Assembly (NCBI GenBank): GCA_965228905.1
Contig: CBDDII010000003.1
Span: forward strand, 2,356,001 to 2,420,000
Length of the DNA: 64,000 nucleotides
Direction: 5' to 3'
Source: CALKXV01 sp965228905
GTDB lineage: Bacteria; Pseudomonadota; Alphaproteobacteria; Rhodobacterales; Rhodobacteraceae
Positions 1 through 8,336 of the stretch are shown here, piece after piece. The position numbers and the translations under genes were made by a program. The number at the start of each line of letters is the position of its first letter. Position 1 is the first letter of the stretch. Under the pieces are notes generated by a model. It searched no databases. It was not told where the DNA came from and worked only from the letters and a program-made list of their open reading frames with translations.

Positions 1-945
1 GCCGAAAATTAGCGCGACAACGTAAAGCGACGTCAGCCCGCCGTTCAATAGAAACAGGCACAAGGCCAGCATCTGAAGGCTACCGCCCACGAACAGCGTG
101 ACCAACCCGCCATAACGGTCGGCAAAGGCTCCAAAGAACATCCGCGACGCCACGCCACCTGCCAGCATGAGGCTCAACATTCCGGCCCCCGCCGCTGGCC
201 CGAATCCCCGGTCGATACAAAGGGCGACGATATGGACTTGCGGCATCGCCATCGCCACGCAGCACCCGATCCCAGCCAGCATCAACAGCACCTGCAACGC
301 CATTGGCGAAAGGCCGGTCTCGGCCGCATTGGCGGCGGCGATGTTGCGGGCATGGGTGTTCGAGGCTTCGTCGATACGCCGGCGCAGCAGCAGGGCACCG
401 GGCAGCAGCACGACCAGGGTAACCACCGCCAGCAAAAGATACGCCCCGCGCCAGCCGTGATCCGTCATGACCCAGGTCAGGATCGGTGGCCATACCGCGC
501 CCGAGAGATAATTGCCGCTTGCCGTGATCGCCACGGCAATGCCCCGGCGTTTCAGAAACCATTGCGAGACATCCGCAATCAACGGCCCGAAACAGGCCGC
601 CGCCCCAAGCCCCGGCAGGATGTGAAGCACCGCGACCAGGGGCAGGAATGTGCCGAGCGTGGACACCCCGAATCCCACGGCAAGACAAAGCGCAGCACCG
701 GCCAGAACCGGCGCCATCCCCCACCTGTCAACCGCACGCCCCAGAAACAGGTTCCCGGCCCCGAAGCCAACCATCGTCATTGTATAGGGCAGCGTGGCGG
801 TTCCGCGATTGACACCAAAATCGGCCTGCATATCCGGCAGGACGATGATCGTCGCCCACATGCCGATACTGCCGACGATGGACAACGCCAGGCTGATGCC
901 TAGTCGGGTCCAGGAATAGGCGCTGTCGTGCTGGGAAACCGTCAT
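1..945 (-). CDS. MFS transporter (3' end outside window)
   Basis: Translation from the ATG at 945 runs open for 315 codons to the window edge, so the C-terminus is missing. It is a hydrophobic polytopic protein with about eight visible membrane segments. Between the second and third segments it has the loop GRAVDRWG, a variant of the MFS loop 2-3 motif, and a similar loop, FGAFADRYG, after the seventh segment marks the second half of the fold. Family knowledge: such proteins are inner-membrane secondary transporters; the monocarboxylate-porter-like subgroup is plausible from the N-terminal layout, but the substrate cannot be read. It lies head-to-tail, 52 bp downstream of the GlxA-type regulator, and could be co-transcribed with it. 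The family call is secure; the substrate is unknown. Confidence 0.88.
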   Translation of the reverse strand, partial: MTVSQHDSAYSWTRLGISLALSIVGSIGMWATIIVLPDMQADFGVNRGTATLPYTMTMVGFGAGNLFLGRAVDRWGMAPVLAGAALCLAVGFGVSTLGTFLPLVAVLHILPGLGAAACFGPLIADVSQWFLKRRGIAVAITASGNYLSGAVWPPILTWVMTDHGWRGAYLLLAVVTLVVLLPGALLLRRRIDEASNTHARNIAAANAAETGLSPMALQVLLMLAGIGCCVAMAMPQVHIVALCIDRGFGPAAGAGMLSLMLAGGVASRMFFGAFADRYGGLVTLFVGGSLQMLALCLFLLNGGLTSLYVVALIFG

Positions 946-997
946 GGCCGGACGCTAGGCCCGGCTCAGGCCAAGGTCCATGGAAAAAACAACCGCC

Positions 998-2002
998 TCA
1001 GATCGCCAACCGCGTCGAATGCGCGCCGCGTTCGCGGTAAGGCGTCGTGTTGTACTGTGCGCGGTAGCACTTGGAAAAATGCGACGGAGAGGCAAACCCG
1101 CAGGCCAGCGCCACGTTTATCACGCTCATATCCGTTTGCATCAGAAGGTTCCGCGCCTTTTGCAGCCGCAACTCCATGTAGTACCGCTTGGGCGAACGGT
1201 TCAGGTAGCGACGGAACAAGCGCTCCAGCTGACGGGTCGACATGCCGACCTCCTTGGCAAGGATCGAAGGGCTTTTCGGTTCCTCGATATTGCTTTCCAT
1301 CATCTGGATGACGCTCGACAGCTTGGGATGGCGCACGCCGATCCGCGTCGGCACGCTCAGGCGCTGCGTGTCCTGGTCGGTGCGGATCGTGGTATAGATC
1401 AACTGGTCGGCCACGGCGCCTGCCAGTTCCTCGCCGTGATCGTCGGCGATGAACTTCAGCATCAGGTCGATCGAGGCGGTTCCCCCGGCGGTGGTGAATG
1501 TCTTGCCGTCCACCACGAAGACCGATTTCGTCAGGGTCACCTCCTCGAACTCCTCGATGAAACTGTCCTGGTTTTCCCAGTGGATCGTCGCCTTCTTGCC
1601 ATCCAGAAGCCCGGCCTTGGCCAGCGAATATCCGGCCGTACACAAGCCCCCCATGGGCACACCACGGCGGGCGGTCTTTCTGATCCAGTTCAAAACCGGT
1701 TTCGTGGTGGCTTTGCCCACATCTATGCCGCCGCAGATCACCACGGTATCACCGCGCTGCACGTCCTCCAGATCACCGTCCAGCCTGAATTGCGTCGCGG
1801 CTGAACATTCCGCCGTCTCTCCACCCTCGCCAATGACGCGCCATTCATAAAGCGTCGTTCCCGCCATACGGTTCGCGATCCTGAGGCTTTCGACCGCGCA
1901 GGAATAGCAAAGCAGCGTAAATTGATCGAGCAGGACAAAGACAAAACGGCGCGGCGCATCCGGCGCGTCGATGTCGATGGTCTGAACAGAATGATCCGCC
2001 AT
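998..2002 (-). CDS. GlxA-family AraC-type transcriptional regulator
   Basis: 334 aa. The N-terminal two thirds is a DJ-1/PfpI-like domain (about residues 18-190) with the nucleophile-elbow segment GGLCTAGYSLA; the C-terminal third is an AraC/XylS double helix-turn-helix ending in VALACGFASPSHFSKCYR. This two-domain layout is that of the GlxA family, which includes the glycine betaine and carnitine regulators GbdR and CdhR. A Cys sits at the DJ-1 elbow position; in regulators this domain normally senses ligand instead of catalysing. The start at 2002 has an AAGGGA ribosome-binding site. The gene is divergent from DAHP synthase and followed by the MFS gene, which is its likeliest target. The effector is not identifiable from sequence. 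Confidence 0.9.
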   Translation of the reverse strand: MADHSVQTIDIDAPDAPRRFVFVLLDQFTLLCYSCAVESLRIANRMAGTTLYEWRVIGEGGETAECSAATQFRLDGDLEDVQRGDTVVICGGIDVGKATTKPVLNWIRKTARRGVPMGGLCTAGYSLAKAGLLDGKKATIHWENQDSFIEEFEEVTLTKSVFVVDGKTFTTAGGTASIDLMLKFIADDHGEELAGAVADQLIYTTIRTDQDTQRLSVPTRIGVRHPKLSSVIQMMESNIEEPKSPSILAKEVGMSTRQLERLFRRYLNRSPKRYYMELRLQKARNLLMQTDMSVINVALACGFASPSHFSKCYRAQYNTTPYRERGAHSTRLAI

Positions 2003-2209
2003 AATCGTCCCTTCATGCCGGTCGCGGTTGCCCTGGCCCGCCTACCGAACACCAAATATTCACCTGCGACAAGACATGACGTTTCCCGAACATGCACCGG
2101 AAACACGATTTCCGAACTACTCTGCGCTTTCAAAGGGTCATTCTGCGGTTTTCAACCGGTTCCGTGCGGTCTATAAGCGGCGCTCGCAACCTATGGTGAG
2201 GATAGACCG

Positions 2210-3580
2210 ATGAGCAATTGGCAGAAGGATGGATGGCGCTCCAAACCCCGGATTCAGATGCCGGAGTATCTGGACGAAACCGCGTTGAATGCGGTCGAGG
2301 CGCAGCTTGCAAAGTATCCCCCCCTGGTTTTTGCAGGCGAAGCCCGTTCGTTGAAGGCGAAACTGGCGGCTGCCTCGCGTGGCGAAGCCTTCCTCTTGCA
2401 GGGTGGCGACTGCGCCGAAAGCTTTGCGGAATTCAGCGCCGACAACATCCGTGACACCTTCAAGGTGCTGTTGCAGATGGCCATCGTGCTGACCTACGGC
2501 GCAAAGGTGCCGGTGGTTAAGGTCGGTCGCATGGCCGGGCAATTCGCCAAGCCCCGTTCGGCCCCGACGGAAACCGTTGGTGGCGTGGAATTGCCCAGCT
2601 ATCGCGGTGACATCATCAACGATCTGGACTTCACCGAAGCCGCCCGCGTGCCGAACCCGGCAAAGATGCTCCAGGCCTATACCCAGGCCGCTGCAACGCT
2701 GAACCTGGTGCGCGCCTTCTCGACCGGTGGTTTCGCCGACGTCCATCACGTCCATTCCTGGACCCTCGGCTTCACAGAACGCGACGAGGCCGAGAAGTAC
2801 CGCGACATCGCCAACCGCATCCAGGACACGCTGGACTTCATGGCAGCGGCAGGCATGACGGCGGAAACCGCCCATGAACTTGGCACGGTCGATTTCTACA
2901 CCAGCCACGAAGCCCTTCTGCTGGAATACGAAGAGGCGCTGACCCGCGTCGATTCCACCTCTGGCAAATGGGTTGCAGGCTCGGGCCACATGATCTGGAT
3001 CGGCGACCGTACGCGCCAGCCCGACGGTGCCCATGTGGAATTCGCCCGTGGTGTCCTGAACCCGATTGGCCTGAAATGCGGCCCGACGACGACAGCCGAG
3101 GACCTGAAAGTCCTGATGCAGAAACTGAACCCGGAAAACGAGGCCGGGCGTCTGACCCTGATCGCGCGTTTCGGTGCCGGTTCCGTGGGCGAACATCTTC
3201 CGCGTCTCGTCAAGGCGGTCAAGGAAGAGGGCGCGAACGTGGTCTGGTGCTGCGATGCGATGCACGGCAACACGATCAAGTCCTCGACCGGCTACAAGAC
3301 CCGGCCTTTCGATTCCGTTCTGCGCGAGGTGCGCGAGTTCTTCCAGATCCACGCCGCCGAAGGCACGGTGCCGGGCGGTGTGCATTTCGAGATGACGGGC
3401 TCGGACGTGACCGAATGCACGGGCGGCGTGCGGGCCGTGTCCGACGAAGACCTTTCCGCGCGTTACCACACGGCCTGCGATCCGCGCCTCAACGCTTCGC
3501 AATCGCTGGAACTGGCCTTCCTTGTCGCAGAAGAGCTTTCGGCGCGGCGGAACGGCACAAGCAAGGTGGCGGTCGGCTGA
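2210..3580 (+). CDS. aroG: Class II 3-deoxy-7-phosphoheptulonate (DAHP) synthase
   Basis: 456 aa, the usual length for the plant/mycobacterial-type class II enzyme. It condenses phosphoenolpyruvate with erythrose 4-phosphate, the first step of the shikimate pathway, in the cytoplasm. Diagnostic segments are the N-terminal WRSKPRIQMPEY, the FLLQGGDCAESF block, KVGRMAGQFAKPRS, and the metal/substrate segments VWCCDAMHGNT and GGVHFEMTGSDVTEC. The ATG is preceded by a GTGAGGA ribosome-binding site in a 207-bp divergent intergenic region. A strong intrinsic terminator follows, so it is probably monocistronic. aroG is the name used for the mycobacterial homologue; other symbols (aroF, aroH) are also in use. 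Function is secure. Confidence 0.97.
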   Translation: MSNWQKDGWRSKPRIQMPEYLDETALNAVEAQLAKYPPLVFAGEARSLKAKLAAASRGEAFLLQGGDCAESFAEFSADNIRDTFKVLLQMAIVLTYGAKVPVVKVGRMAGQFAKPRSAPTETVGGVELPSYRGDIINDLDFTEAARVPNPAKMLQAYTQAAATLNLVRAFSTGGFADVHHVHSWTLGFTERDEAEKYRDIANRIQDTLDFMAAAGMTAETAHELGTVDFYTSHEALLLEYEEALTRVDSTSGKWVAGSGHMIWIGDRTRQPDGAHVEFARGVLNPIGLKCGPTTTAEDLKVLMQKLNPENEAGRLTLIARFGAGSVGEHLPRLVKAVKEEGANVVWCCDAMHGNTIKSSTGYKTRPFDSVLREVREFFQIHAAEGTVPGGVHFEMTGSDVTECTGGVRAVSDEDLSARYHTACDPRLNASQSLELAFLVAEELSARRNGTSKVAVG

Positions 3581-3603
3581 AGCCTCGCCCCGATTGACAA
3601 CAA

Positions 3604-3640
3604 AAAACGGCGGTGCCCATGGCGCCGCCGTTTTCTTTTT
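3604..3640 (+). terminator. Rho-independent terminator of the DAHP synthase gene
   Basis: An 11-bp GC-rich stem (ACGGCGGTGCC paired with GGCGCCGCCGT, one G-T wobble) with a CAT loop, flanked by an A run on the left and followed by TTTTCTTTTTT. Because both sides carry A/T runs it may also stop the convergent PAS-protein transcript. Confidence 0.9.
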
Positions 3641-3657
3641 TCCCTGTTGGCTGGCAC

Positions 3658-4365
3658 TCAGCCGTTATCGACCACAAGCCGCAGGTGGCCCCGCTCAACC
3701 GAAGCAGGCTCCGACACCTTCGACAGGAACGACCGGGTCGGTTTGCTTTCCACGACAGATGGCATTTCACGTTTGTGCGGCACTTCGTTGGCGGGCGCAT
3801 GTTGCGGCCCGGCATAGCCCACGAGAGACTGGCGCGATTGGCCGAGGATCTCGATCCGGCGCGGCGTGCGACCAATCTTGCCCCCCATCACGATGCCACC
3901 CAACACGCGGTCGATCTGCCCCATATCACTGCGCAGGGGCAGAAGGATCATCTCGCCTTCCATCTTCTCGCGCCCGAAACCGCCCTTGGATTCGATCCGA
4001 AGGCGCACCATGGAAGGCTCTTCAAAGACCGCGACGAGGGCTTCCGAAAGGATTTCACGCGAATTCGGCATGAACAGCGCCGAAATCGGCATCTGCCGCA
4101 ACTCCAGCCCCGTCAGATCGTTGATATGCGACCCGGCGATCCGGAACCGTGCCAGCCCGCCGGTGATCCGCTCCAGAATGAAGGCATTGCTTAGAACACC
4201 TTCCAGCCCGCGCGGGTCAATCTCGCACCGCGAGGGCACCAGCCGGTTCGCCCGCACCACGTTCCAATACCGCTCGATCTTGTCCAGCGACGTCAGCGAC
4301 ACCGCCGTCCGCTTGCGGATCAGGGACAGGATGTTGCCTTCGGGCGTCTTCTCGTTCTCGGACAT
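3658..4365 (-). CDS. PAS domain protein (PAS_5-like)
   Basis: 235 aa, no signal peptide or membrane helix. Residues about 20-160 fit the PAS_5-type fold typical of alphaproteobacteria: the family-like segment DKIERYWNVVRANRLVPSRCEIDPRGLEGVLSN lies near the start, followed by a RFRIAGSHINDLTG strand-helix. The C-terminal 70 residues are polar and probably disordered. There is no output domain, so it may act as a stand-alone sensor or partner protein. The start is supported by GGAAGG eight bases upstream. It is divergent from yicC. The ligand and partner are unknown. Confidence 0.75.
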   Translation of the reverse strand: MSENEKTPEGNILSLIRKRTAVSLTSLDKIERYWNVVRANRLVPSRCEIDPRGLEGVLSNAFILERITGGLARFRIAGSHINDLTGLELRQMPISALFMPNSREILSEALVAVFEEPSMVRLRIESKGGFGREKMEGEMILLPLRSDMGQIDRVLGGIVMGGKIGRTPRRIEILGQSRQSLVGYAGPQHAPANEVPHKREMPSVVESKPTRSFLSKVSEPASVERGHLRLVVDNG

Positions 4366-4490
4366 TTCTTAACCTTCCACAGATGCCCGGCAAAAACACA
4401 CACCGGACGAACCTCTCTTTAACCACCTCCTAAATTCTGCCACAAATTTGACGCAAGCGCCTCATTATTTTGATCGGAAGGTTAACGGGG

Positions 4491-5408
4491 ATGTTGAAGA
4501 ACTCAGACAGCGGCCTGATGTCGATGACCGGTTTTGCCTCGGCCAGCGGTGCGCTTGATGAATGGACCTGGGCGGTCGATATCCGGTCGGTCAACGGGCG
4601 GGGTCTGGACCTCAGGATGCGCCTACCGGACTGGATCGAGGGGCTGGAATCCGAAGTCAGGAAGCTCTGCCAGGCGCGGCTGTCGCGGGGCAATGTGACG
4701 GTCAACCTCAAGCTTCAGCGGGCCGTCGATGCTGCCGCGCTGACCCTGAACACTGCGGCCCTGGCCGCGGCCATCGACGCCCTCGACCAGATCGAAAAGG
4801 CCGCCGATGCTTCCGGGCTGGCGCTCACGCCTCCCAGTGCTGCCGACATCGCCCACATGCGTGGCATCATGGAGGTGAACGAAAGCAGCGACATTCCCGA
4901 CGTCGCCCCCCTGCGCACTGCCATCCTTGAGACCATGACCGGCGCACTTGCTGCCTTCCAGGACAACCGCGCCAGTGAGGGGACTGCTCTCGGCGCGGTT
5001 CTGGGTGAGCAGATCGACCGCATCGAGTCCCTGGCCGCCGACGCTTCTGCGGCCCTGGGTAGCCGGGAAGAGGCGGCACGGGCGGCGATGAAACGTAGCC
5101 TTTCGCGACTTCTGGAAAATTCCGACATGCCCGACGAAGCCCGCCTTTTGCAGGAACTTGCCCTGATCGCCGTGAAGACCGATGTGACCGAAGAGCTCGA
5201 CAGGCTGACCGCCCATATCGCCGCCGCACGCGCCCTGCTGGGCGAAACCGGCCCGCGCGGGCGCAAGTTCGACTTCCTGATGCAAGAATTCAACCGCGAG
5301 GCCAACACACTTTGCTCGAAATCCCAATCGACGGAACTGACCGCGATCGGGCTTGACCTGAAGGCCGTGATCGACCAAATGCGCGAGCAGGTACAAAACG
5401 TCGAATGA
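4491..5408 (+). CDS. yicC: YicC family endoribonuclease
   Basis: About 305 aa. The N-terminal SMTGFASASG segment and the C-terminal TDVTEELDRL ... GRKFDFLMQEFNREANTLCSKS block (DUF1732) are hallmarks of YicC. The E. coli protein has been described as an endoribonuclease; the family is cytoplasmic. I chose the ATG at 4491 because GGAAGG lies about nine bases upstream. A TTG at 4470 and an ATG at 4518, closest to the usual family start at SMTGFA, are alternatives. Its stop overlaps the start of gmk (ATGA), the classic yicC-gmk pairing, so the two are translationally coupled. Confidence 0.93.
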   Translation: MLKNSDSGLMSMTGFASASGALDEWTWAVDIRSVNGRGLDLRMRLPDWIEGLESEVRKLCQARLSRGNVTVNLKLQRAVDAAALTLNTAALAAAIDALDQIEKAADASGLALTPPSAADIAHMRGIMEVNESSDIPDVAPLRTAILETMTGALAAFQDNRASEGTALGAVLGEQIDRIESLAADASAALGSREEAARAAMKRSLSRLLENSDMPDEARLLQELALIAVKTDVTEELDRLTAHIAAARALLGETGPRGRKFDFLMQEFNREANTLCSKSQSTELTAIGLDLKAVIDQMREQVQNVE

Positions 5409-6043
5409 AACGCCGCGGACTTCTCATCATCCTGTCGTCCCCCTCCGGGGCAGGCAAATCCACACTGGCCCGCCGGTTGCGGGACTGGGATCCCGAGATC
5501 CGCTTTTCCGTCTCCGCCACGACACGCCCCGCACGACCGGGCGAGGTGGATGGCACCGACTATCACTTCACGACCGAAGCCGAATTCAAGCGCATGGTCA
5601 CCGAAGGCCAGATGCTGGAACACGCCCATGTCTTCGGTAATTTCTATGGCTCGCCCAGTGGCCCGGTGGAAGACGCGATCAACGCCGGGGCCGATGTGTT
5701 GTTCGACATCGACTGGCAAGGAGCCCAGCAAATCGCCAATTCGCCCCTTGCGCCCCATGTCCTGTCGATCTTCCTTTTGCCGCCCTCGATCACCGAATTG
5801 CGGCGACGGCTGGAAAACCGGGGGCAGGACAGCGCGGATGTTATCCAGAAACGCATGACGCGAAGCTGGGACGAAATCAGCCATTGGGGCGCTTACGACT
5901 ATGTTCTGGTCAACGACGATCTGGACGCGACCGAGCAAAAGCTAACCACTATCGTCACCGCCGAACGCCTGCGCCGCTCGCAACAGCCCGACCTTTCCGA
6001 ACACGTCCGTCACCTTCATGCCGAGTTCGAGGAGGGCGAATGA
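5405..6043 (+). CDS. gmk: Guanylate kinase
   Basis: 212 aa, normal length. It phosphorylates GMP to GDP with ATP in the cytoplasm. The P-loop SSPSGAGKST is at residues about 10-19, followed by FSVSATTRPARPGEVDGTDYHF, the GMP-binding segment, and VLFDIDWQGAQQ, the Walker B region. It overlaps yicC upstream (ATGA) and the carbonic-anhydrase-like gene downstream (ATGA), so it sits inside a four-gene coupled operon. Confidence 0.98.
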   Translation: MKRRGLLIILSSPSGAGKSTLARRLRDWDPEIRFSVSATTRPARPGEVDGTDYHFTTEAEFKRMVTEGQMLEHAHVFGNFYGSPSGPVEDAINAGADVLFDIDWQGAQQIANSPLAPHVLSIFLLPPSITELRRRLENRGQDSADVIQKRMTRSWDEISHWGAYDYVLVNDDLDATEQKLTTIVTAERLRRSQQPDLSEHVRHLHAEFEEGE

Positions 6044-6573
6044 ACCTTTACGCTCTTGGTGATCGCCGCCCGCAGTTTCCCGAAGACGGTGAATTCTGGG
6101 TTGCGCCCGATGCCAACCTGATCGGCGACGTGCGTTTGGAAAGCGGGGCCAGCGTCTGGTTCGGCTCGACCCTTCGGGGCGACAACGAACCCATCATCAT
6201 CGGGGAAGGCTCGAACGTGCAGGAAAACTGCGTCCTGCACACCGACATGGGCTATCCGCTGACCCTCGGCAGGAACGTCACCATCGGCCACAAGGTCATG
6301 CTGCACGGCTGTATCGTGGGGGATGGCAGCCTGATCGGCATGGGCGCGACCCTTCTGAACGGAGCCGTCATCGGCAAGGGCTGCATCATCGGGGCAGGGG
6401 CGCTGGTGACCGAGGGGAAAGAGATCCCCGACGGTTCGCTTGTCATGGGAATGCCCGGCAAGGTCGTCCGCCAGATGGAACCCCGCCACATCGAACGCAA
6501 CGTGCAAACCGCGAAACACTATCAGAACCGCCAGCGCGAATACCGCGAAGGCTTTCGAAAGATCGACACATGA
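6040..6573 (+). CDS. Gamma-carbonic anhydrase family protein
   Basis: 177 aa left-handed beta-helix protein. Hexapeptide-repeat turns run through almost the whole length (IGDVRL, IGEGSNVQENCVLHTD, IGHKVMLHGCIVGDGSLIGMGATLLNGAVIGKGCIIGAGALV). Histidines in VLHTD, IGHKVMLHG and the neighbouring turn match the trimeric zinc or iron site of the Cam/YrdA/PaaY family. Activity on CO2 is not proven for most members. The start overlaps the gmk stop (ATGA), and its own stop overlaps the next gene (ATGA). The long in-frame upstream extension is read-through of the gmk region and was not used. Confidence 0.92.
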   Translation: MNLYALGDRRPQFPEDGEFWVAPDANLIGDVRLESGASVWFGSTLRGDNEPIIIGEGSNVQENCVLHTDMGYPLTLGRNVTIGHKVMLHGCIVGDGSLIGMGATLLNGAVIGKGCIIGAGALVTEGKEIPDGSLVMGMPGKVVRQMEPRHIERNVQTAKHYQNRQREYREGFRKIDT

Positions 6574-7730
6574 CCAAATCCCCCCGCACGCGCGCGCTCT
6601 GGCCCGAAAGCGTCAGTCGCGCCGTTGTCACGCCCCTTCAACCCTCGGTCGTCTATGCCTCGCCCGACCCCGATGCGCTGGACGCGCAGTACGAGGGCAA
6701 GACAAGCGGCTATACCTATGCCCGCGAAGGCCACCCGAACGCCGATGTGCTTGCCGGGCTGATCGACCGGATGGAAGGCGCCTCGGGCGGCGTCATTCTC
6801 AGTTCCGGCATGGCCGCCGTGACCGTCGCGCTGATGGGTGTTCTAAAAGCCGGGGATCACGTGATCGGTGCCGATCAGCTTTATGGCCGTTCGCTGCGGT
6901 TGATGAACGAGGAATTGCCGCGCATGGGCATCGAAACCTCGCTGGTCGACCCCACGGACGTGGGCGCGGTCAAGGCGGCGCTCAGGCCCGAAACCCGCCT
7001 GATCCTGATCGAAACCGTCGCCAACCCGACCCTGCGCATCGCTGACATCGAAGGCATCGTGGCGCTGGCCAAGTCGCACGGCGCGCTGGTGGCCGTCGAC
7101 AACACCTTCACCACACCTGCGCTGGTCAATCCCTTCGAACTTGGCGCGGACATCATCATCCATTCGGTCACAAAGATGCTGGCGGGACATTCGGACGCCA
7201 CACTCGGCTACCTCGTCGCCCGCGACGCTGATCTCAACGACCGTTTCACCGTTCTCTCGGCCACGCTCGGGACAAACGCATCACCCTTTGACTGTTGGAT
7301 GGCCGAACGCGGGCTTTATTCCTTCGACATGCGGTTTGAGCGTGCCTCCGCAACCGCCGAGGCTTTGGCGGAACGTCTGGCGGGCCTTGGTCGCGTTAAA
7401 CGTGTGCTTTATCCCGGCCGCCCGGACCACCCCGACCACAATCGCGCGCAGAACCTTCTGGCAAGGGGCAGCGGCAACATGGTGAGCTTTGAAATCGACG
7501 GCGGGCGCGAGGCGGCCAATCAATTCGTGCGCGGTCTCGAAGGCGTGGCCTTTGCGCCCACCCTCGGCGACATTGCCACGACGGTCAGTCACCCGGCCAG
7601 TTCATCGCATCGCGCCCTGACGGAAGAGGGCCGGCTTGCCCTGGGTATATCCGAAGGGTTCTTTCGGATCTCGGTCGGCTGCGAAGACCCGGACACGCTG
7701 GTCGAAGCCTTTGCGAGCGCCTTGTCCTAG
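6570..7730 (+). CDS. Transsulfuration family PLP-dependent enzyme (Cys/Met metabolism)
   Basis: 386 aa, standard length. The PLP-binding lysine is K202 in SVTKMLAGHSD, and the upstream IETVANPTLRIADI and VAVDNTFTTPALVNP segments are canonical for the Cys/Met metabolism family (cystathionine beta-lyase, gamma-synthase, O-acylhomoserine sulfhydrylase, methionine gamma-lyase). Sequence alone does not decide the reaction; cystathionine beta-lyase-like is the usual annotation. It is the last gene of the yicC-gmk-carbonic anhydrase operon, and its stop overlaps the convergent 130-aa gene by four bases. Confidence 0.92.
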   Translation: MTKSPRTRALWPESVSRAVVTPLQPSVVYASPDPDALDAQYEGKTSGYTYAREGHPNADVLAGLIDRMEGASGGVILSSGMAAVTVALMGVLKAGDHVIGADQLYGRSLRLMNEELPRMGIETSLVDPTDVGAVKAALRPETRLILIETVANPTLRIADIEGIVALAKSHGALVAVDNTFTTPALVNPFELGADIIIHSVTKMLAGHSDATLGYLVARDADLNDRFTVLSATLGTNASPFDCWMAERGLYSFDMRFERASATAEALAERLAGLGRVKRVLYPGRPDHPDHNRAQNLLARGSGNMVSFEIDGGREAANQFVRGLEGVAFAPTLGDIATTVSHPASSSHRALTEEGRLALGISEGFFRISVGCEDPDTLVEAFASALS

Positions 7731-8119
7731 CCCTGGATGATCTCGAAGGTGAAATCGTCGCACAACTGGCGAACCTCGCGCTCGATCACGTCGGGCCGGG
7801 GCAAATCCGTTGCAAAGGCACGATAAATACCGTCGAAGCCAAGCGTACTCAGCAACATCGCCACTTCGATACAGTCGAAGTCATGCGCCAGAACAGGCGA
7901 GTAGATGACAGAAGGCTGAAAGTGCTCGATCGCCGCTTCGGAAAGTTCATGAAACGCCAGAAAGGACATCTGCCCGCCAATCGGCAAAGCGTTTCCCTGT
8001 TCGCACCATTCGTCCGGATCGCCAATCGCCAGTAGTCTTACAAACGACGAATCTCCGGTCGCGGCACTAAAGCGTTTGTCTACTTTGGTCGTCCCGCGCA
8101 ATACATTTTCGCGCCCCAT
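7727..8119 (-). CDS. Conserved-looking hypothetical, possible degenerate receiver-like domain
   Basis: 130 aa, soluble, no signal peptide. After a 25-residue N-terminal tail, alternating hydrophobic strands and helices (FVRLLAIGD, SVIYSPVLAHDFDCIEVAMLLSTLGFDGIYRAFATDLPRPDVI) suggest a small alpha/beta Rossmann-like or receiver-like fold. No canonical phosphoacceptor motif is evident. The start at 8119 has a GTGGGGAT ribosome-binding site. It runs convergent to the PLP enzyme and divergent from the phosphate regulon. The function is not recognised; the fold is inference. Confidence 0.65.
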   Translation of the reverse strand: MGRENVLRGTTKVDKRFSAATGDSSFVRLLAIGDPDEWCEQGNALPIGGQMSFLAFHELSEAAIEHFQPSVIYSPVLAHDFDCIEVAMLLSTLGFDGIYRAFATDLPRPDVIEREVRQLCDDFTFEIIQG

Positions 8120-8229
8120 TTCATCCCCACTTGGTTACTGTCTCTCGTCGGAAAAATACCTAGAATCAAATCTTAAATTTAGCATTAGTTTTGCTAATCT
8201 ATATCTCAGGATAAGGCGCAACTCAACCA

Positions 8230-8336
8230 ATGATTGAAGAATTTGACGTCGGGTCCTTGAATCGGCTTGTGAAGCACCGGCTTTGACGGCAGAAGATGTG
8301 GCGTTTTCCAAAGGGTCTGCGGAGCGACTGGTGTGA
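8230..8336 (+). other. Leader of phoR with two overlapping 17-18 codon ORFs
   Basis: In the 213-bp gap before phoR an ATG at 8230 opens an 18-codon ORF ending at 8286. A TTG at 8283 opens a 17-codon ORF whose TGA (8334-8336) overlaps the phoR GTG start. Together they form a chain of overlapping frames leading into phoR. Ribosome-binding sites are weak. The region 8150-8215 is AT-rich and is a plausible promoter. They may be chance ORFs or a leader. Confidence 0.3.

Noticed and set aside
2171..3502. 443-codon minus-strand frame
   Set aside because: Antisense to the class II DAHP synthase gene; its translation shows no family motif.
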